Origin: Amoebidium appalachense
Taxonomy: Eukaryota; Ichthyosporea
Assembly (NCBI GenBank): GCA_963693365.1
Contig: CAVNZM010000004.1
Location: 7,626,001-7,690,000 of the forward strand
Length of the DNA stretch: 64,000 nucleotides
Reading direction: 5' to 3'
Shown here: piece after piece, positions 19,399 to 30,642 of the stretch
Numbering within the stretch: the stretch's first letter is position 1
Layout: the number at the start of each line of letters is the position of its first letter
Notes under the pieces: generated by a model
The model's input: the letters and a program-made list of their open reading frames with translations, nothing else
Databases searched by the model: none
Told to the model about the DNA's origin: nothing
Program-made: the position numbers and the translations under genes

Positions 19399-20425
19399 GT
19401 GCAGCGTCCATTGAGGTGGTAGCTGTTTGCTGGTGTCTTTGGCTATAGTTTCTGTTCTCAAGCGGTGTTTTGGTTTCCTTTCATTACTATCAGGTCTTTT
19501 AAATTGATATTAATAAGGCATTATTAGTGACAAGTTTACTGAACACGGATTGTACGCGATTGCATAGGGCAAGTTTTCCAAGAAATTTCCTCTTGATACA
19601 CAGTATGCTGACGCGTCGTTACCGAAGTGCACTAAGCACCTTGAAGGGTTTACGTTGGTCAATATATTACGAATGTGTGTGCCATATATAAAAAAAATGG
19701 ATGTTTGAGAGGCTCAGAATTATTCTGGCATATATATAGTTTATCTGCGAAGGACACACCGTGCATTGATAGGCCTTATCATTTCTAAATGATAGCTGTG
19801 TACCCTAAATTCACGTAATGCATGCCATCGGCAAGAGTGCATGTATGCTCTACAAGTTTCTACCCAATGTAGCTATAAAACAATAAAGAAAGTAGGAATA
19901 TTGCAAAATCGGAAACAATATGTATGGACTGCGCGATCGCACGACTAACCAAATATAGAAATTTGGGCAGGAAGTTTTTGCGCGCCAAAAAAAAGTTTTT
20001 ATAAAACAATAAAAAAAGTAGGAGTATTATGGCATACTTCTACTGATGATACATGATATAGAATCTCCACGTTCATATTTCTATTGTCAAACGTGGATGG
20101 ATACAAAAAAAGACGCCAACTGTGCAGGTGCAGGTGTAGTAGAACTTTGCACGGCTCTGCAGTGCCATGCAAGTTGCAAACGAGAATTGCCTTGGTGGTT
20201 TCATGATGAAAGCCAGAATCAAAAAGAATAAGGGGTAATCTACCGTATACGTACTTTCAATCCAGGAAGCTCGAAATCATTGTCGGGGCTGTACATACTA
20301 TAAAGTAAAACGTCAACCCGTTAGCCAAAGGCTTGCAGTATGGCAAAACTGAAAAACTTGGTGGCGGTGGTGGGCAGCTTCTTTTTTGTGTGGGTGGGTG
20401 GGCGTGGGTGGGTGGGGGGGCAGGG

Positions 20426-20456
<31 letters not shown>

Positions 20457-20940
20457 TGCTTGGAGGGGGTGGGGAGGGTAGGGTACTAAGCCATCATGTT
20501 TGAGAAAACGAAATGCACAATGTATTATGATATTCATAATCAGTTCTAACTCAGTGCTGTGAAGTTTCCCGCCTCAATCAATAATATCAGTGTACCTTTC
20601 CCCATGGTGCCGGGAGGTTCAGCTGTGCCAGCACATACATGTGGTATGACGCCGCTCGCAGCCACGAAACCATGCCATCTGCCACGTGTGTACCATGATA
20701 TGATGGTTTACATCATCGGTCCAACCACATCAGCGGAATCATTACGCAAAGACACACTTGTTCTGCACATGTTGCATTCTGGTGATGTGGTTTGCTCTCA
20801 GTGGCACGAGTTGGTGGGCTTGTGTGCACGTGGGTGTTAACATTGGTGTGGGCTTGGAGTGGTGCATGCTGTTGCTTTGCAATATGTCACGGTACTGTAC
20901 TTGTGTGTCACATGTGTGTGTGGAGGGGGGGAGGGGGGTG
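19399..20940. other. AT-rich spacer, no gene recognised
   Basis: Two similar short segments, CTATAAAACAATAAAGAAAG near 19873 and TTATAAAACAATAAAAAAAG near 19998, form a local duplication. A poly-G run lies near 20425-20457. No coding sequence was recognised. Confidence 0.4.
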
Positions 20941-21318
20941 GGGGGGGAGGGGGGGGGAAAGGGGAGGGGTGGGAAGTTGTTTGTGTGTGGGGGAGGGGGA
21001 GGGAGAGAGGGTAAGTGAGCGAGAGCCGGAGAGCCTGAGAGAGCGAGCGAGCGAGTCGGGAGAGAGGGTGGCCGGGTGAAGGGGGGTTAGAGCAGGGGGG
21101 GGGGGGGGGGGGGGGGAGATAAAGGGAGAGGGAGAGGGGGGGGGGGGAGGAGGGAGAGATTGGGGAGGGGGGGGGGGCCGGGGGGGGGAGAATGGAGAGA
21201 ACTGAGTCTATTATTAGAAAGAGAAAGAGAGTGTGTCTGTGCTTGTGTGTGCATGTGTTTATCACGTGTGTGTGTTCGCACAGCTTTTTCTTTTTCTTTC
21301 TTTTTCTTTCTTTCTTTC

Positions 21319-21371
<53 letters not shown>

Positions 21372-21595
21372 GGACGAGTTTAGGAAAGGGGGGGGGGGGA
21401 GGGGGGGAGATAGATGCGGAGAGAGAGAATGGAGGGAGCTGAGAGAGGGAAAGAGAGAGTGTCTGTGCGTGTGGTGTGTATCACGTGATACTGCGTGTGT
21501 TTGCACAACTTCACAGCCTTTTCTTTTATTTTTCTTTTTTTCTCTCTTTCCTTTTTTTTTTCTTTTTTTTTTTTTCTTTACTTCTCTTTTTGGGT

Positions 21596-21628
<33 letters not shown>

Positions 21629-21686
21629 GGGGAGGGGGGGGGGGGGGGATGGGTTGAGAGAAAGGGGGGACGGGGGGGGGGGGGGG
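20920..21686. repeat. G-run/T-run composite region
   Basis: Successive G runs (21097-21117, 21329-21370, 21597-21626) alternate with T/C-rich tracts. Two similar units (about 21180-21330 and 21405-21600) share GAGAATGGAGAGAACTGAG-like and GTGTATCACGTG-like segments before a T run that passes into a G run. This suggests tandem duplication. Confidence 0.6.
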
Positions 21687-21748
21687 GTTGCGGTACTGGA
21701 CGTACCGTGAATCGGCGTACCCCTACGCTGAGTCACGCCAGGTACTCA

Positions 21749-21753
<5 letters not shown>
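21687..21753 (-). repeat. 67-bp dispersed element, copy 1 (inverted)
   Basis: The reverse complement of this segment matches 28392-28458 with a single mismatch over 67 bases. The segment contains GAGTACCTGGCGTGACTCAG in reverse complement. G/C runs flank it on both sides, with C's directly following at 21754. Confidence 0.9.
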
Positions 21754-21783
<30 letters not shown>

Positions 21784-22384
21784 CAACAACAACAGCAACA
21801 ACACCACCACCACCATTAACAACAACAACTGTTACAACAACAACAACAACCGTTGCTTTAGCTGGGATCTGAATCTTATGTCTATTTATTGAATTTTCGA
21901 ATTCTCTTTCTTTGTTTAAAAGTATTATTCTCTTGCTTGAGGATGGGAAGTGGTTGGACTCGACATTATGTGTTTCACTTTGCTCACGATGTTACAACAT
22001 TCTTCTGCCAGTTGCAACATATTATAAGCTAGTTGTGTGCAGTTGGGTGTCTGTGACCCTTAAGGGTGGTCACACTTGCTTTTTTTCCCAGCTGCTGATG
22101 TTTCACGTTATTTTCTGAGCCCCAGGCCCGTGGCCACATGGTCTACCTAGAGCTATCCCCACCTCCCCATTGCCACACCTCGAAACACACTTCAGCACAC
22201 ATCGACGGGAACTGTTGTTGATAGTATTTGTGAACTTGGTCTATTGATGACGAACGGAAATCACGACCACGTGCAATTGTGACAAAGATATAAATGCATG
22301 GAGTTGGTCATTTTTTCCTTTTAAGCTTCAGTGGCGCACGGCACTGCCATGATGTGATAAGCAAACATCGCTTTTGCATAGCAC

Positions 22385-22470
22385 CCAGGGGGCGGGTTGG
22401 TGCAATGGTACATAAGATCTCTGCGTGTCAAGCTCAATGGCGCAGGATCGATCCTGGTTACTTCCGATTT
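22385..22470 (+). repeat. tRNA-related sequence (SINE head or tRNA pseudogene)
   Basis: TGGTGCAATGG resembles a Pol III A box, and GGATCGATCC about 45 bases later fits the B box consensus. The potential T-arm CAGGATCGATCCTG is self-complementary. A convincing 7-bp acceptor stem is not visible, so this is not called as a functional tRNA. Confidence 0.4.
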
Positions 22471-22861
22471 TTGTTCTGCCTCACGCTCGACGTACGGTCC
22501 ACCGGTCTGGCCGCCCCCTAGAAGCCATCACCCCAGACCACGTCAAGCAGCACCACCCCGGCCGCAAGACATAACGTCATGAACAGCACCGGCCCTCTGA
22601 CGTCGACAGCGCGCCGCTTGGGCATCCCGGCCCAACGTTCAAGTAGGAGACCAATCCGAGTCACCGGCCACGGTTCGGGTCAGCGTCCTGGGCATGGGGT
22701 TTTCCCTTTCAAGTCTTTAGTGTATGTGTCCCGGGTCGCTCCCGGCTGGTGTTGTTAAAGTGAGCTGTGCTCACTTCCCACTAGGGCGTTGCTGTGGCTA
22801 GAACCGTGGGATAAAGGCGTAACTAAAAATAGTGCCAGTTGGGGTCAATTAGAATCCTGAC

Positions 22862-22990
22862 TTATCATATGAGTGTGCTATACAGTACGACCTGTGTCTA
22901 GGCGGAAGACGGTAAGGTCCATTGAGGCTGTGCCTCGCCGGGAGTGAAACGGGATAAAATAAAAAAAATAAAAAAAATAAAAAATAGCAC
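22862..22990 (+). repeat. Short interspersed element with A/T-rich tail, copy 1
   Basis: Contains GGCGGAAGACGGTAAGGTCC, a hairpin-like GAGGCTGTGCCTC, GGGA..AAACGGGATAAAAT and a tail of repeated AAATAAA. It shares this order with copies at 23483-23622 and, inverted, at 56084-56205. Confidence 0.6.
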
Positions 22991-23275
22991 CCAGCTTTGC
23001 ACAAGTCCACACTGCAAATGCCTACATACAGGACCTGGTATCGATCAATGACATGTACCCAGGGATTGCTGAGTTCCCGCGTAGATTTCAAATTTGGGTT
23101 CGATAATGATTATCACAATCATATAGTACTTAATATGATGTGTGCATATGCATGTGATTAAGATATGCCTAGTCTTTGAAATTCATCGAGTGATCATGAT
23201 GAATGTCAATGAACGACATATGATGACAAATTTCACCACACTTACGGGCACGGATAAACACACATGCGTGCGCGC

Positions 23276-23276
23276 G

Positions 23277-23321
<45 letters not shown>

Positions 23322-23425
23322 ACGCACACGCACACACACTCACACACACACACACACACACGTGCGCGCGCACAAGCACACACGCACACACGCACACGCA
23401 CACGCACAAAAACACACACACACAC
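23276..23425. repeat. (CA)n/(CACACG)n microsatellite
   Basis: Nearly pure CA with interspersed CG; the open frames on both strands are repeat translations. Confidence 0.95.
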
Positions 23426-23482
23426 TTCCCCACAAGCGAGGCCGAGGCCCAAACCGTGTTGTAAGTTAGGATTTGTAAAGGC

Positions 23483-23620
23483 GTGTTAGCTTCGCTGAAG
23501 GCACCATTAGTATGATTAGCACCCTAGCTAGGGTACAGACGTCGATGTCTGGTGGAAGACGATAGTTCCCATCAGGGAGCCCTAAGGGTCCCCCAGGGGA
23601 AAAAGCGGAATAAAAAACCT

Positions 23621-23622
<2 letters not shown>
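23483..23622 (+). repeat. Short interspersed element, copy 2
   Basis: GTTAGCTTCGCTGAA, GTACAGACGTC, GGTGGAAGACGATAGTTCCC, an imperfect GGGAGCCCTAAGGGTCCCC hairpin and GCGGAATAAAAAACC, then (CA)n to 23717. Same order of landmarks as the copies at 22862 and 56084. Confidence 0.6.
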
Positions 23623-23697
<75 letters not shown>

Positions 23698-23904
23698 CAC
23701 ACACACACACACACACATACTGTGGCACTGATGTACCATTGCTACGCGTGTGTAAAGTTGTGCGAAAGTTTGTTCATGGATGTGCACTCAAGAGAAACTT
23801 TTGAGACAGAGATAGAGAAGAGCGAGATTGGGGGTTCTAGCGGAAAAAAGAGTGAGCAAGGAAAGGAGGTAGCTCCGCAGGGAGCGGGAGAGAGGGGGCC
23901 GAGA

Positions 23905-23938
<34 letters not shown>

Positions 23939-24019
23939 AGTACATAGTGGCCCATCGAATAGAAATGGATATTCCTACTTTTTTGTTTGTCCTTGTCTTG
24001 GGAGGTATTTTTTAGCATT

Positions 24020-24850
24020 TCCAAACAAAAAAAAAAGCATTGGTTTCATACCCAACTGAGCGATCACATGCATTCATCCGGGCTCTTGCAGCCTCTTGGT
24101 TGAGTTCATCACACATATGCATACCCTTGTGTTTCTATGTTTCTGGATTCAAAAACGAAAAAAATTGGAAGTTCTATAACCTCTGATGTCCAAAAGGAGG
24201 TTGTATGCCATTCACGTGCAAGAGTCCTGAGCCCGCTGCATGCCCGTTGAGTCATACTGACGGTCTGGCCCGCTGCGCCTGTAACCAATCTAGATACATA
24301 GATCTGTCGGCAACTCTGATTGGTGATCAGTGTGCATTCCAAGATTGCCGAACTTCTTGGGGGTCCGCGCGCGCCCAACTTTACATGATGATCATCATAC
24401 TTGTTGGTCAAGTGGTGCTTGAAAATGAATCGAAATGAGAACAGATATGAAAAATTATGATGCGTCACTGACCGTCTGGTAGACAAAGATATTTGTGCGC
24501 CGGCCTAACGAGCAACGGAAGGGCCGCGGACCGCGGTGCTATACACATGTAGCAATGATGGCTCTGAACCTGTGTAGGTACGTGCGGAAGAGGAACTTTG
24601 TTACGTTTGCCATCTGTGATTGGACAAGTCAAGGATGACTCAGATCATGACTCAGCAGGGTTCGAAATTCAATCCGAAACCCGCTCGATGGCGAGTAGTG
24701 GGACTCACTGTGGCACCACAGAGCACCACCTCTAAGCTCTACATAAGATACTGGCAGGCGAATGCGGGGCTCCCGTCTGCTAGATGGGCCGGTGGCTCAT
24801 GCCCCTCGCGCAGGTACAATCCAAAACTGTTATGAGAAAATGAATGTTGA
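24020..24850. other. Unique spacer, no gene recognised
   Basis: Mixed sequence with several CCAAT/ATTGG motifs (for example near 24285 and 24319). No exon with a recognisable product was found. Confidence 0.35.
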
Positions 24851-24948
24851 AGAGTGTGTGTGTTTCAAATCCAATTCATGTGTGTGTGCATGTGCTCATG
24901 TGTGTACACGTGTGCGCGTGTGTGCGTTTCTGTTGTGTCACAGTGTGC

Positions 24949-24949
<1 letters not shown>

Positions 24950-25033
<84 letters not shown>

Positions 25034-25126
25034 TATATGTGTCACGGTTCCTGTCGCGAGAAACTAGGAGGTACATGTGTGGGGAAAGTCTTTGGGCGTT
25101 TGGGACAGGAAGAGAGGGGTGGGGTG

Positions 25127-25168
<42 letters not shown>

Positions 25169-25192
25169 GGGGGGGGGGGGGGGGGTGTTAAT
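24950..25192. repeat. (GT)n microsatellite followed by poly-G
   Basis: (GT)n at about 24953-25031 and a near-pure G block at 25131-25185. Confidence 0.95.
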
Positions 25193-25285
25193 AAACACGC
25201 GTCCCACCCAATCAGAAAGAACTTCTTTGCAGATGGGTGGCCATATGCTTTTAGACACATGACCAAAAAAAAGTTGCAGAGTACC

Positions 25286-25545
25286 GGTGTTACAACTCTG
25301 GTAGTACCGTGTGGGCATTGTTTCTCCACCACGTGTACATATAATTTGTTGATATTGCTGAGGCAATAATTGCAGAATGGGGTCCCATCTCTGATAGCAC
25401 TGTGTGGGCATTGTTTCTCCACCACATGTACATAATACCGTGTGGGCATTGTTTCTCCACCACGTGCCACGTACAAAGTAGTAAGGCCGGGGTTCCAGCT
25501 CTGAAAGTACCGTGTGGGCATGGTTTCTCCACAGCGTATACGAGA
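25286..25545 (+). repeat. Degenerate tandem repeat, about 56-bp unit
   Basis: The core TACCGTGTGGGCATTGTTTC with CTCCACCACGTGTACATA occurs four times (about 25305, 25397, 25435 and 25508). Three copies are preceded by a related GGGGTTCCAGCTCTGAAAG-like leader. A (CA)n block follows directly. Confidence 0.85.
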
Positions 25546-25551
25546 AAGAGA

Positions 25552-25632
<81 letters not shown>

Positions 25633-25648
25633 ACACAGACACACCGCC

Positions 25649-25695
<47 letters not shown>

Positions 25696-25799
25696 CATAC
25701 ACACACATGCATGCACGCAGCATGCACACACGCACACACACACGCGCGCACAAGGCACGCACGGACGCACACACACAAAACAGACACAAACTTAGTTTG

Positions 25800-25836
25800 A
25801 AGGAAAACGGGGTCCCAACATTACATCCCCTTCATC

Positions 25837-25884
<48 letters not shown>

Positions 25885-26045
25885 AAAAAAAAAAAAAAAA
25901 AGGATACACACTTAGTGCAGCACATAAACTACCCGGGGTTCCAACATCACGTCCACTTCATCAATCCCTTATATCACAAATGCATTACAATGAATCCCCC
26001 CCCTCCCCCCCCCCCCCCCCCCGAAAAAAAAAGAGAACCCCCCCC
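25800..26045 (+). repeat. Duplicated GGGGTTCCAACATCA unit with C-run/A-run junctions
   Basis: ACTTAGT...GGGGTCCCAACATTACATCC (25808) and a near copy at 25934 both run into CTTCATCAA(C/T)CCC. C runs passing through a single G into an A run are at 25839-25901 and 25996-26031. Confidence 0.7.
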
Positions 26046-26121
26046 CCCCCTATGACTACCTGTACAAGAGAGTCTCCCCTACCCTATACCCTACTCTATG
26101 ACTCCCTGAAGAGCGCTATTC

Positions 26122-26202
<81 letters not shown>

Positions 26203-26554
26203 CGTATGTGTTCACACACACACACAGGCACTCACGGACAGACAGAGACATGATGAACATACGTCCACACACACACACAGACATGTGTACACACATACAT
26301 GTGCAGACACACAGACTCTATGTGCACACACCGTGCGCACCTATCTCGAACAAAATAACGTCTATGACCCTAAATGCATCGCATAAAGCAATTGCAACTT
26401 CCTCCCACCAACCTTTAATTCTCCTCGCCCGCAATGCTCATAAAAAAATATGCACAGATTCGTGACGATATAAAAAAAATATGCATGCGCATGCAGCATT
26501 TCAGTGCCCCGGTTGCAAACGTGCATTTCACCTTCCGAACTGAGTGCCGGTGCT

Positions 26555-26596
26555 AGAGAGAGAGAAAGACAGAGAGAGAGGGGGGGGGGGGGGGGG

Positions 26597-26644
<48 letters not shown>

Positions 26645-26816
26645 GGGGGGAGGGAGAGAGAGAGAGGGAGCGAGGGAGAGAGGGAGAGAGAGGGAGAGGG
26701 AGGGAGGGAGGGAAGGAGGGGGGAGGGGAGAGGGGGAGAGAGGGGGGGGGGGGGGGGGGGAGAGAGAGAGAGAGAGAGAGAGAAAGGGAGAGGGGGAGAA
26801 AGAGAGAGTGAGAGTG

Positions 26817-26879
<63 letters not shown>

Positions 26880-27304
26880 GGGAGAGAGAGAGAGGGAGAG
26901 AGAGGGAGAGGGAGGGAGAGAGGGGGGAGGGGGGGGGGGGGAGAGCTCTCTCGAGAGAGAGTGAGAGAGAGAAAGAGTGGGAGGGAGAGAGAGAGGGAGA
27001 GAGAGGGACAAGGGGTGGGAGAGAGGGAGGGATGGGGAGGGGAGAGAGAGAGAGACTCAGATGCCTAGCTAGGGAGGGAGGGAGAGATAAGAGAGAGAGA
27101 GAGGAAGGGAGAGAGATCTAGAGGGGGAGAGAGATGGAGAGAGGGAGGGAGGGAGGGACAGGGAGAAGGGGGGAGGAGGGGGAGAGCAAGAGATCGAGAG
27201 AGAGAGAGAAATAGCGAGAGAGGGAGACACAGAACGAGAAAGACTATCGCCGAGGGGGGGGGGGGGGGGGGGGGGGGGGGAGAGAGAGAGAGGGGGGGGG
27301 GGGG

Positions 27305-27393
<89 letters not shown>
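26555..27393. repeat. (GA)n/G-rich purine block, about 840 bases
   Basis: Almost uninterrupted purines on the + strand: GA repeats, GGGAGA variants and G runs. Long frames on both strands are repeat translations. Confidence 0.95.
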
Positions 27394-27397
<4 letters not shown>

Positions 27398-27709
27398 TTA
27401 AACGACCACACCCACCAGCTAATGCAGGCACAAAGATAGGAAAGGGCATGTCGAGCAGCACTTAAACAAGATGCTGGCTGGGGTACGTGTCACTGGGAGT
27501 TCATTTTTAAACGAAATGTGCTTTTGCGGGACCCGGATTATTCAGGAATTACAATTTGGTGGACGTCAACGTGATAAAAGTTAGCTCTGTGTATGTTTTG
27601 ATCAATTGTGCGCGATCATGAGGTTTGATCAAATTGTGGACTGCTGAACTTCGGGTTTGCAAATTTGGCCATGGGGCTTCCCCTTAACCTGCATTTATGT
27701 CTCGCTATG

Positions 27710-28003
27710 TAAGTGCTCAACTACATCGGCAGAGAAAACTTGCAAAAAGCAGAATTATTCTGCAAAAAGCAGAATTATTCTGCAAAAGCAGCCTTGAATT
27801 GAATTATTCTCAGTGAGCAGAACCACTCTGCTTTTCGCAGAATCATTCTTCTTTTAGCAGAGTTATTCCGCAAAAAGCAGAATTATGCTGCTTTCGACAG
27901 CAGAATAATTCTGCTTTTAGCAGCGTAATTCTGCATAATACTGCTTTTTACAGAATAATTCTGCTCGAAGCAAGTTGACTCAGCCGATGTGGTTGGGCCC
28001 TTA
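27710..28003. mobile_element. MITE-like element: inverted termini enclosing palindromic repeat array
   Basis: A 34-base left end (TAAGTGCTCAACTACATCGG...AACTTGC) is matched at 28/34 positions by the inverted right end (GCAAGTT...ATGTGGTTGGGCCCTTA). Between them lie about ten variants of the near-palindrome GCAGAATTATTCTGC in both orientations, joined by AAAA or TTTT. There is no open frame. The structure fits a non-autonomous foldback/MITE-type element. No clear target-site duplication was seen. Confidence 0.65.
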
Positions 28004-28352
28004 TGCTACAGTATGCGTGATGCATATACATTGTGCGGACCGGACATCATCTTCTGGTCAATAATGTTTCCAAATCACCTGAGCGTGAAGTCTCGAATGC
28101 CGGCTGTAATGCCATATTACATTGTTTAGCCTTTGTCTCGTGCACGTGTGCACATGACATTCAAGTTGTACTATTTACTCTGATGAAATCGAACATAGTA
28201 TATGCCATCCGGGCCATGTCCATGTAGCCAACATATTTCTTGGGCTGCATTTGCCGCAGTCACAGTGGTGTCTGGATTTGTCCGTCTTTAACAAGCAAAA
28301 AGCCATATTTGTGTGCTCACTGTCCAAACACTGTCACCAAAATAGGGGGGGC

Positions 28353-28387
<35 letters not shown>

Positions 28388-28391
28388 GGGA

Positions 28392-28458
28392 GGCACTGAG
28401 TACCTGGCGTGACTCAGCGTAGGGGTACGCCGATTCACGGTACATCCAGTACCGCAAC
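28392..28458 (+). repeat. 67-bp dispersed element, copy 2
   Basis: Direct-orientation copy of the element found inverted at 21687-21753, one mismatch in 67 bases, preceded by a G run (28345-28386) and followed by AA and another G run. Confidence 0.9.
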
Positions 28459-28781
28459 AAGGGGGGGGGAAGGGGGAGGGGAGAGACAGAGGGAGGGAGA
28501 TCTAGAGATAGAGGGAGAGAGAGAGAGAGAAATGTGAGAGTGAGAGAGAGAGAGGCAGAGAGAGAGAGAGGGAGGGAGGGAGAAAGAGAGAGAGAGAGAG
28601 GGAGGGAGAGAGCCTCGGAGGGGGGGGGGGGGGGAGAAGGAGAGAGAGAGGGAGAGAGAGAGAGACTCTGCCAGCGGAGACAGAGAAAGATAGACTCGCC
28701 GCTCGGGTGTGTGTATGATGTGTGTGAATGTATGTCACCACTGTGTGTGTGTGTGTGTGCCGTATGATTGTGTGTGTGTGG

Positions 28782-28814
<33 letters not shown>

Positions 28815-28980
28815 TGTGCAGCGTTCTTGTGCACTAGTTGACAGGACGCTTGTTTCAACCGTGTCACAGGCAGCGCTGAGGGAGTTTTCATCGATATGCC
28901 ACCAGTTTGCGGCGGAACATACTACCAGTAGATTATGGCCTGATAGCCTTTAACAGTGACCTTGAAGGGAACATGAATGG

Positions 28981-29017
28981 ATGATATCGAATCTTCGAAG
29001 ATTCGAATTCATATCAT
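28981..29017. repeat. Near-perfect palindrome
   Basis: ATGATATCGAATCTTCGAAG pairs with the following GATTCGAATTCATATCAT apart from a 4-base insertion; the 18-base core CGAATCTTCGAAGATTCG is a perfect palindrome. Confidence 0.8.
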
Positions 29018-29582
29018 GAGACAAGCTTCAGGCCGCTACGGTTTGCATCTGTGCATGTACAGCTGCAAAGCGGTAGCACAGCATGTGAGCTAATATATTC
29101 TCTTGGCAAGTTATCATGGATTTTTCTCAGACTCTTTTCTTGTGCCATGTTAGTATGTGTACCCCAAAGTCCAGCGTTAGGAGTGTAACTACACAGCCAA
29201 TGATTATGCCATATCTACAATAAGTTGTAATTCCTCATCCTATAGGCTAGGTGTGTATGTGGCCAGCACCGACACACACCGAAGCACAGGCTGCGACTGC
29301 CACCTTCATTACTTATGTGTCATCTAAAACATGACGTGTCCAGCACATCATAGTTACCTAATATACATCATCATCCGTTGAAAAGGTCTTAGAGCTACTT
29401 AGACCAACTCCAAATTAAAATCTTTATGTTGCATACGCGCACTGTTTCTTCACGAATATCGATTGCCAGGTCGGTGCAATGGTTTTCCCCCTTAATGATA
29501 ACGGTTTGCAGACTCATAATAAATAATAAAACACTTCCAGCATGACATTGTATGAATTCGAAGTAAACTTCGAATGCATTGT
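29018..29582. other. AT-rich spacer, no gene recognised
   Basis: Balanced to AT-rich sequence downstream of the minus-strand zinc-finger gene. Nothing recognisable. Confidence 0.4.
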
Positions 29583-30472
29583 TCAGCACCAAGGCCGCCA
29601 GAATGCAGTCACGTTTGTGTATGTGTGCGTGTACGTATAAGTCTCTGTGTCATGTGCGCGTGCGGTGTGTGCCGCCGCCTGCCAACATGGTGTTGGTGCC
29701 GGCCAGTACCTGTGCACGTGATGTTCACTGTTTGCCCGGGCCCATGTCGACGCTGGTGGCGCGGGACTAGAAACTGGTGTCGGGTAAGCTTCCGTATCAC
29801 TCTTTTCAACGGTGTGCATGCGGCGTGGTTGAAGGGGACGCACGGGGAGGTTGCGAGGGGTTGAAGGTGCGGCACGTTCGATTTTTGTATCGGTGACGGC
29901 CTTGAGCCATGGGCCTGCGGCCCTGCGATGTACGGCGGCGCGGTAGGATTCGGTGCGGCGACCGAGTTCGTGGCGTACGTGCTGCTGCCATATGTGCCTG
30001 GAGAGGAGGAACACAGGGTAAGAATGTGTAGGTTATCTTAGAGAGGGAATCTTGCTTTCTCATGCTGTACATGTTGCAATTTCAGCAAACTGTTTTTGTG
30101 CGCACGTCCTTGGGAAGCGTTGGTGTGAGTAAATGACTACTACTATCATATGTATGATGGTCGGCTGATTGTATTGAGGCTGAACCACTCATGCTATATG
30201 TTTCTCATCAGATATATAACAAAAGCATCGATCATTGTGAAACAAACTTGTACCGTGAACTGCATGCGCCTAAATGTTGTTGTGGTTTCTCACCTCTCGC
30301 AGTTTGTGCGTGTTGCAGGCCGACCATGTGCGCGGCACCCAGGATACGTGCACACATAGTAGCGTGCCCACTCGGGGCAGCCCGATGAGGCAGACCCCTC
30401 CTCGTGGCTGTCACTGTCGGAATGCGAATCCGCGCTGGACGCTGGTGACCCGTACTGCATTGCTTCACTCAT
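29583..30472 (-). CDS. C2H2 zinc-finger-like protein, 2 exons
   Basis: Exon 1 runs 30472 to 30294 (donor AG/GTGAGAAA) and starts MSEAMQYGSPASSADSHSDS, a Ser/Asp/His-rich acidic segment. Exon 2 starts at 29997 after TCTCCAG. The junction restores CTYPGC followed 14 residues later by HIWQQH, preceded by NCER. That resembles the Cys2 knuckle, helix and His pair of a single C2H2 finger (spacing C-x4-C-x14-H-x4-H). Reading through exon 2 gives 197 residues to a stop at 29583-29585. The last 40 or so residues become repeat-like, so an additional donor (for example GCACAG/GTACTGG near 29715) is possible. Role: probably a nuclear DNA-binding protein. That is inference from one atypical finger. Confidence 0.5.
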
Positions 30473-30560
30473 TTTCGACCCTGAACTTTTGATAAGATCT
30501 TTGAAAAACCTGCGGAGTGCAATGTTACGCCTGCTGCCTGCAATGACTGCGCCTTTCGCG

Positions 30561-30642
30561 CTTTATATGGTCTGCCATAGCATACTCTGATTGGCTGTTA
30601 GCGCTTCTTTTCCGATTTCTGAAAAAACGCCTTTTTGATTGG
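30561..30642 (-). promoter_or_regulatory. Core promoter of the zinc-finger gene: TATA and two CCAAT boxes
   Basis: On the minus strand CCATATAAAG (30561-30570) lies 89 bases upstream of the ATG, with GCCAATCA (ATTGG at 30590-30594) and ACCAATCA (ATTGG at 30638-30642) further upstream. Order and spacing fit a CCAAT/TATA promoter. Confidence 0.6.

Noticed and set aside
22385-22470. Functional tRNA gene
   Set aside because: A/B boxes are visible, but no 7-bp acceptor stem or plausible anticodon arm could be drawn; kept only as tRNA-related.
25286-25545. CRISPR-like array of direct repeats
   Set aside because: Eukaryotic context, uneven spacing, diverged repeats and no cas genes.
26504-27121. 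Arg/Glu-rich frame of 205 codons and mirrored Ser/Leu/Pro frames
   Set aside because: Translation of the (GA)n and G-run block.
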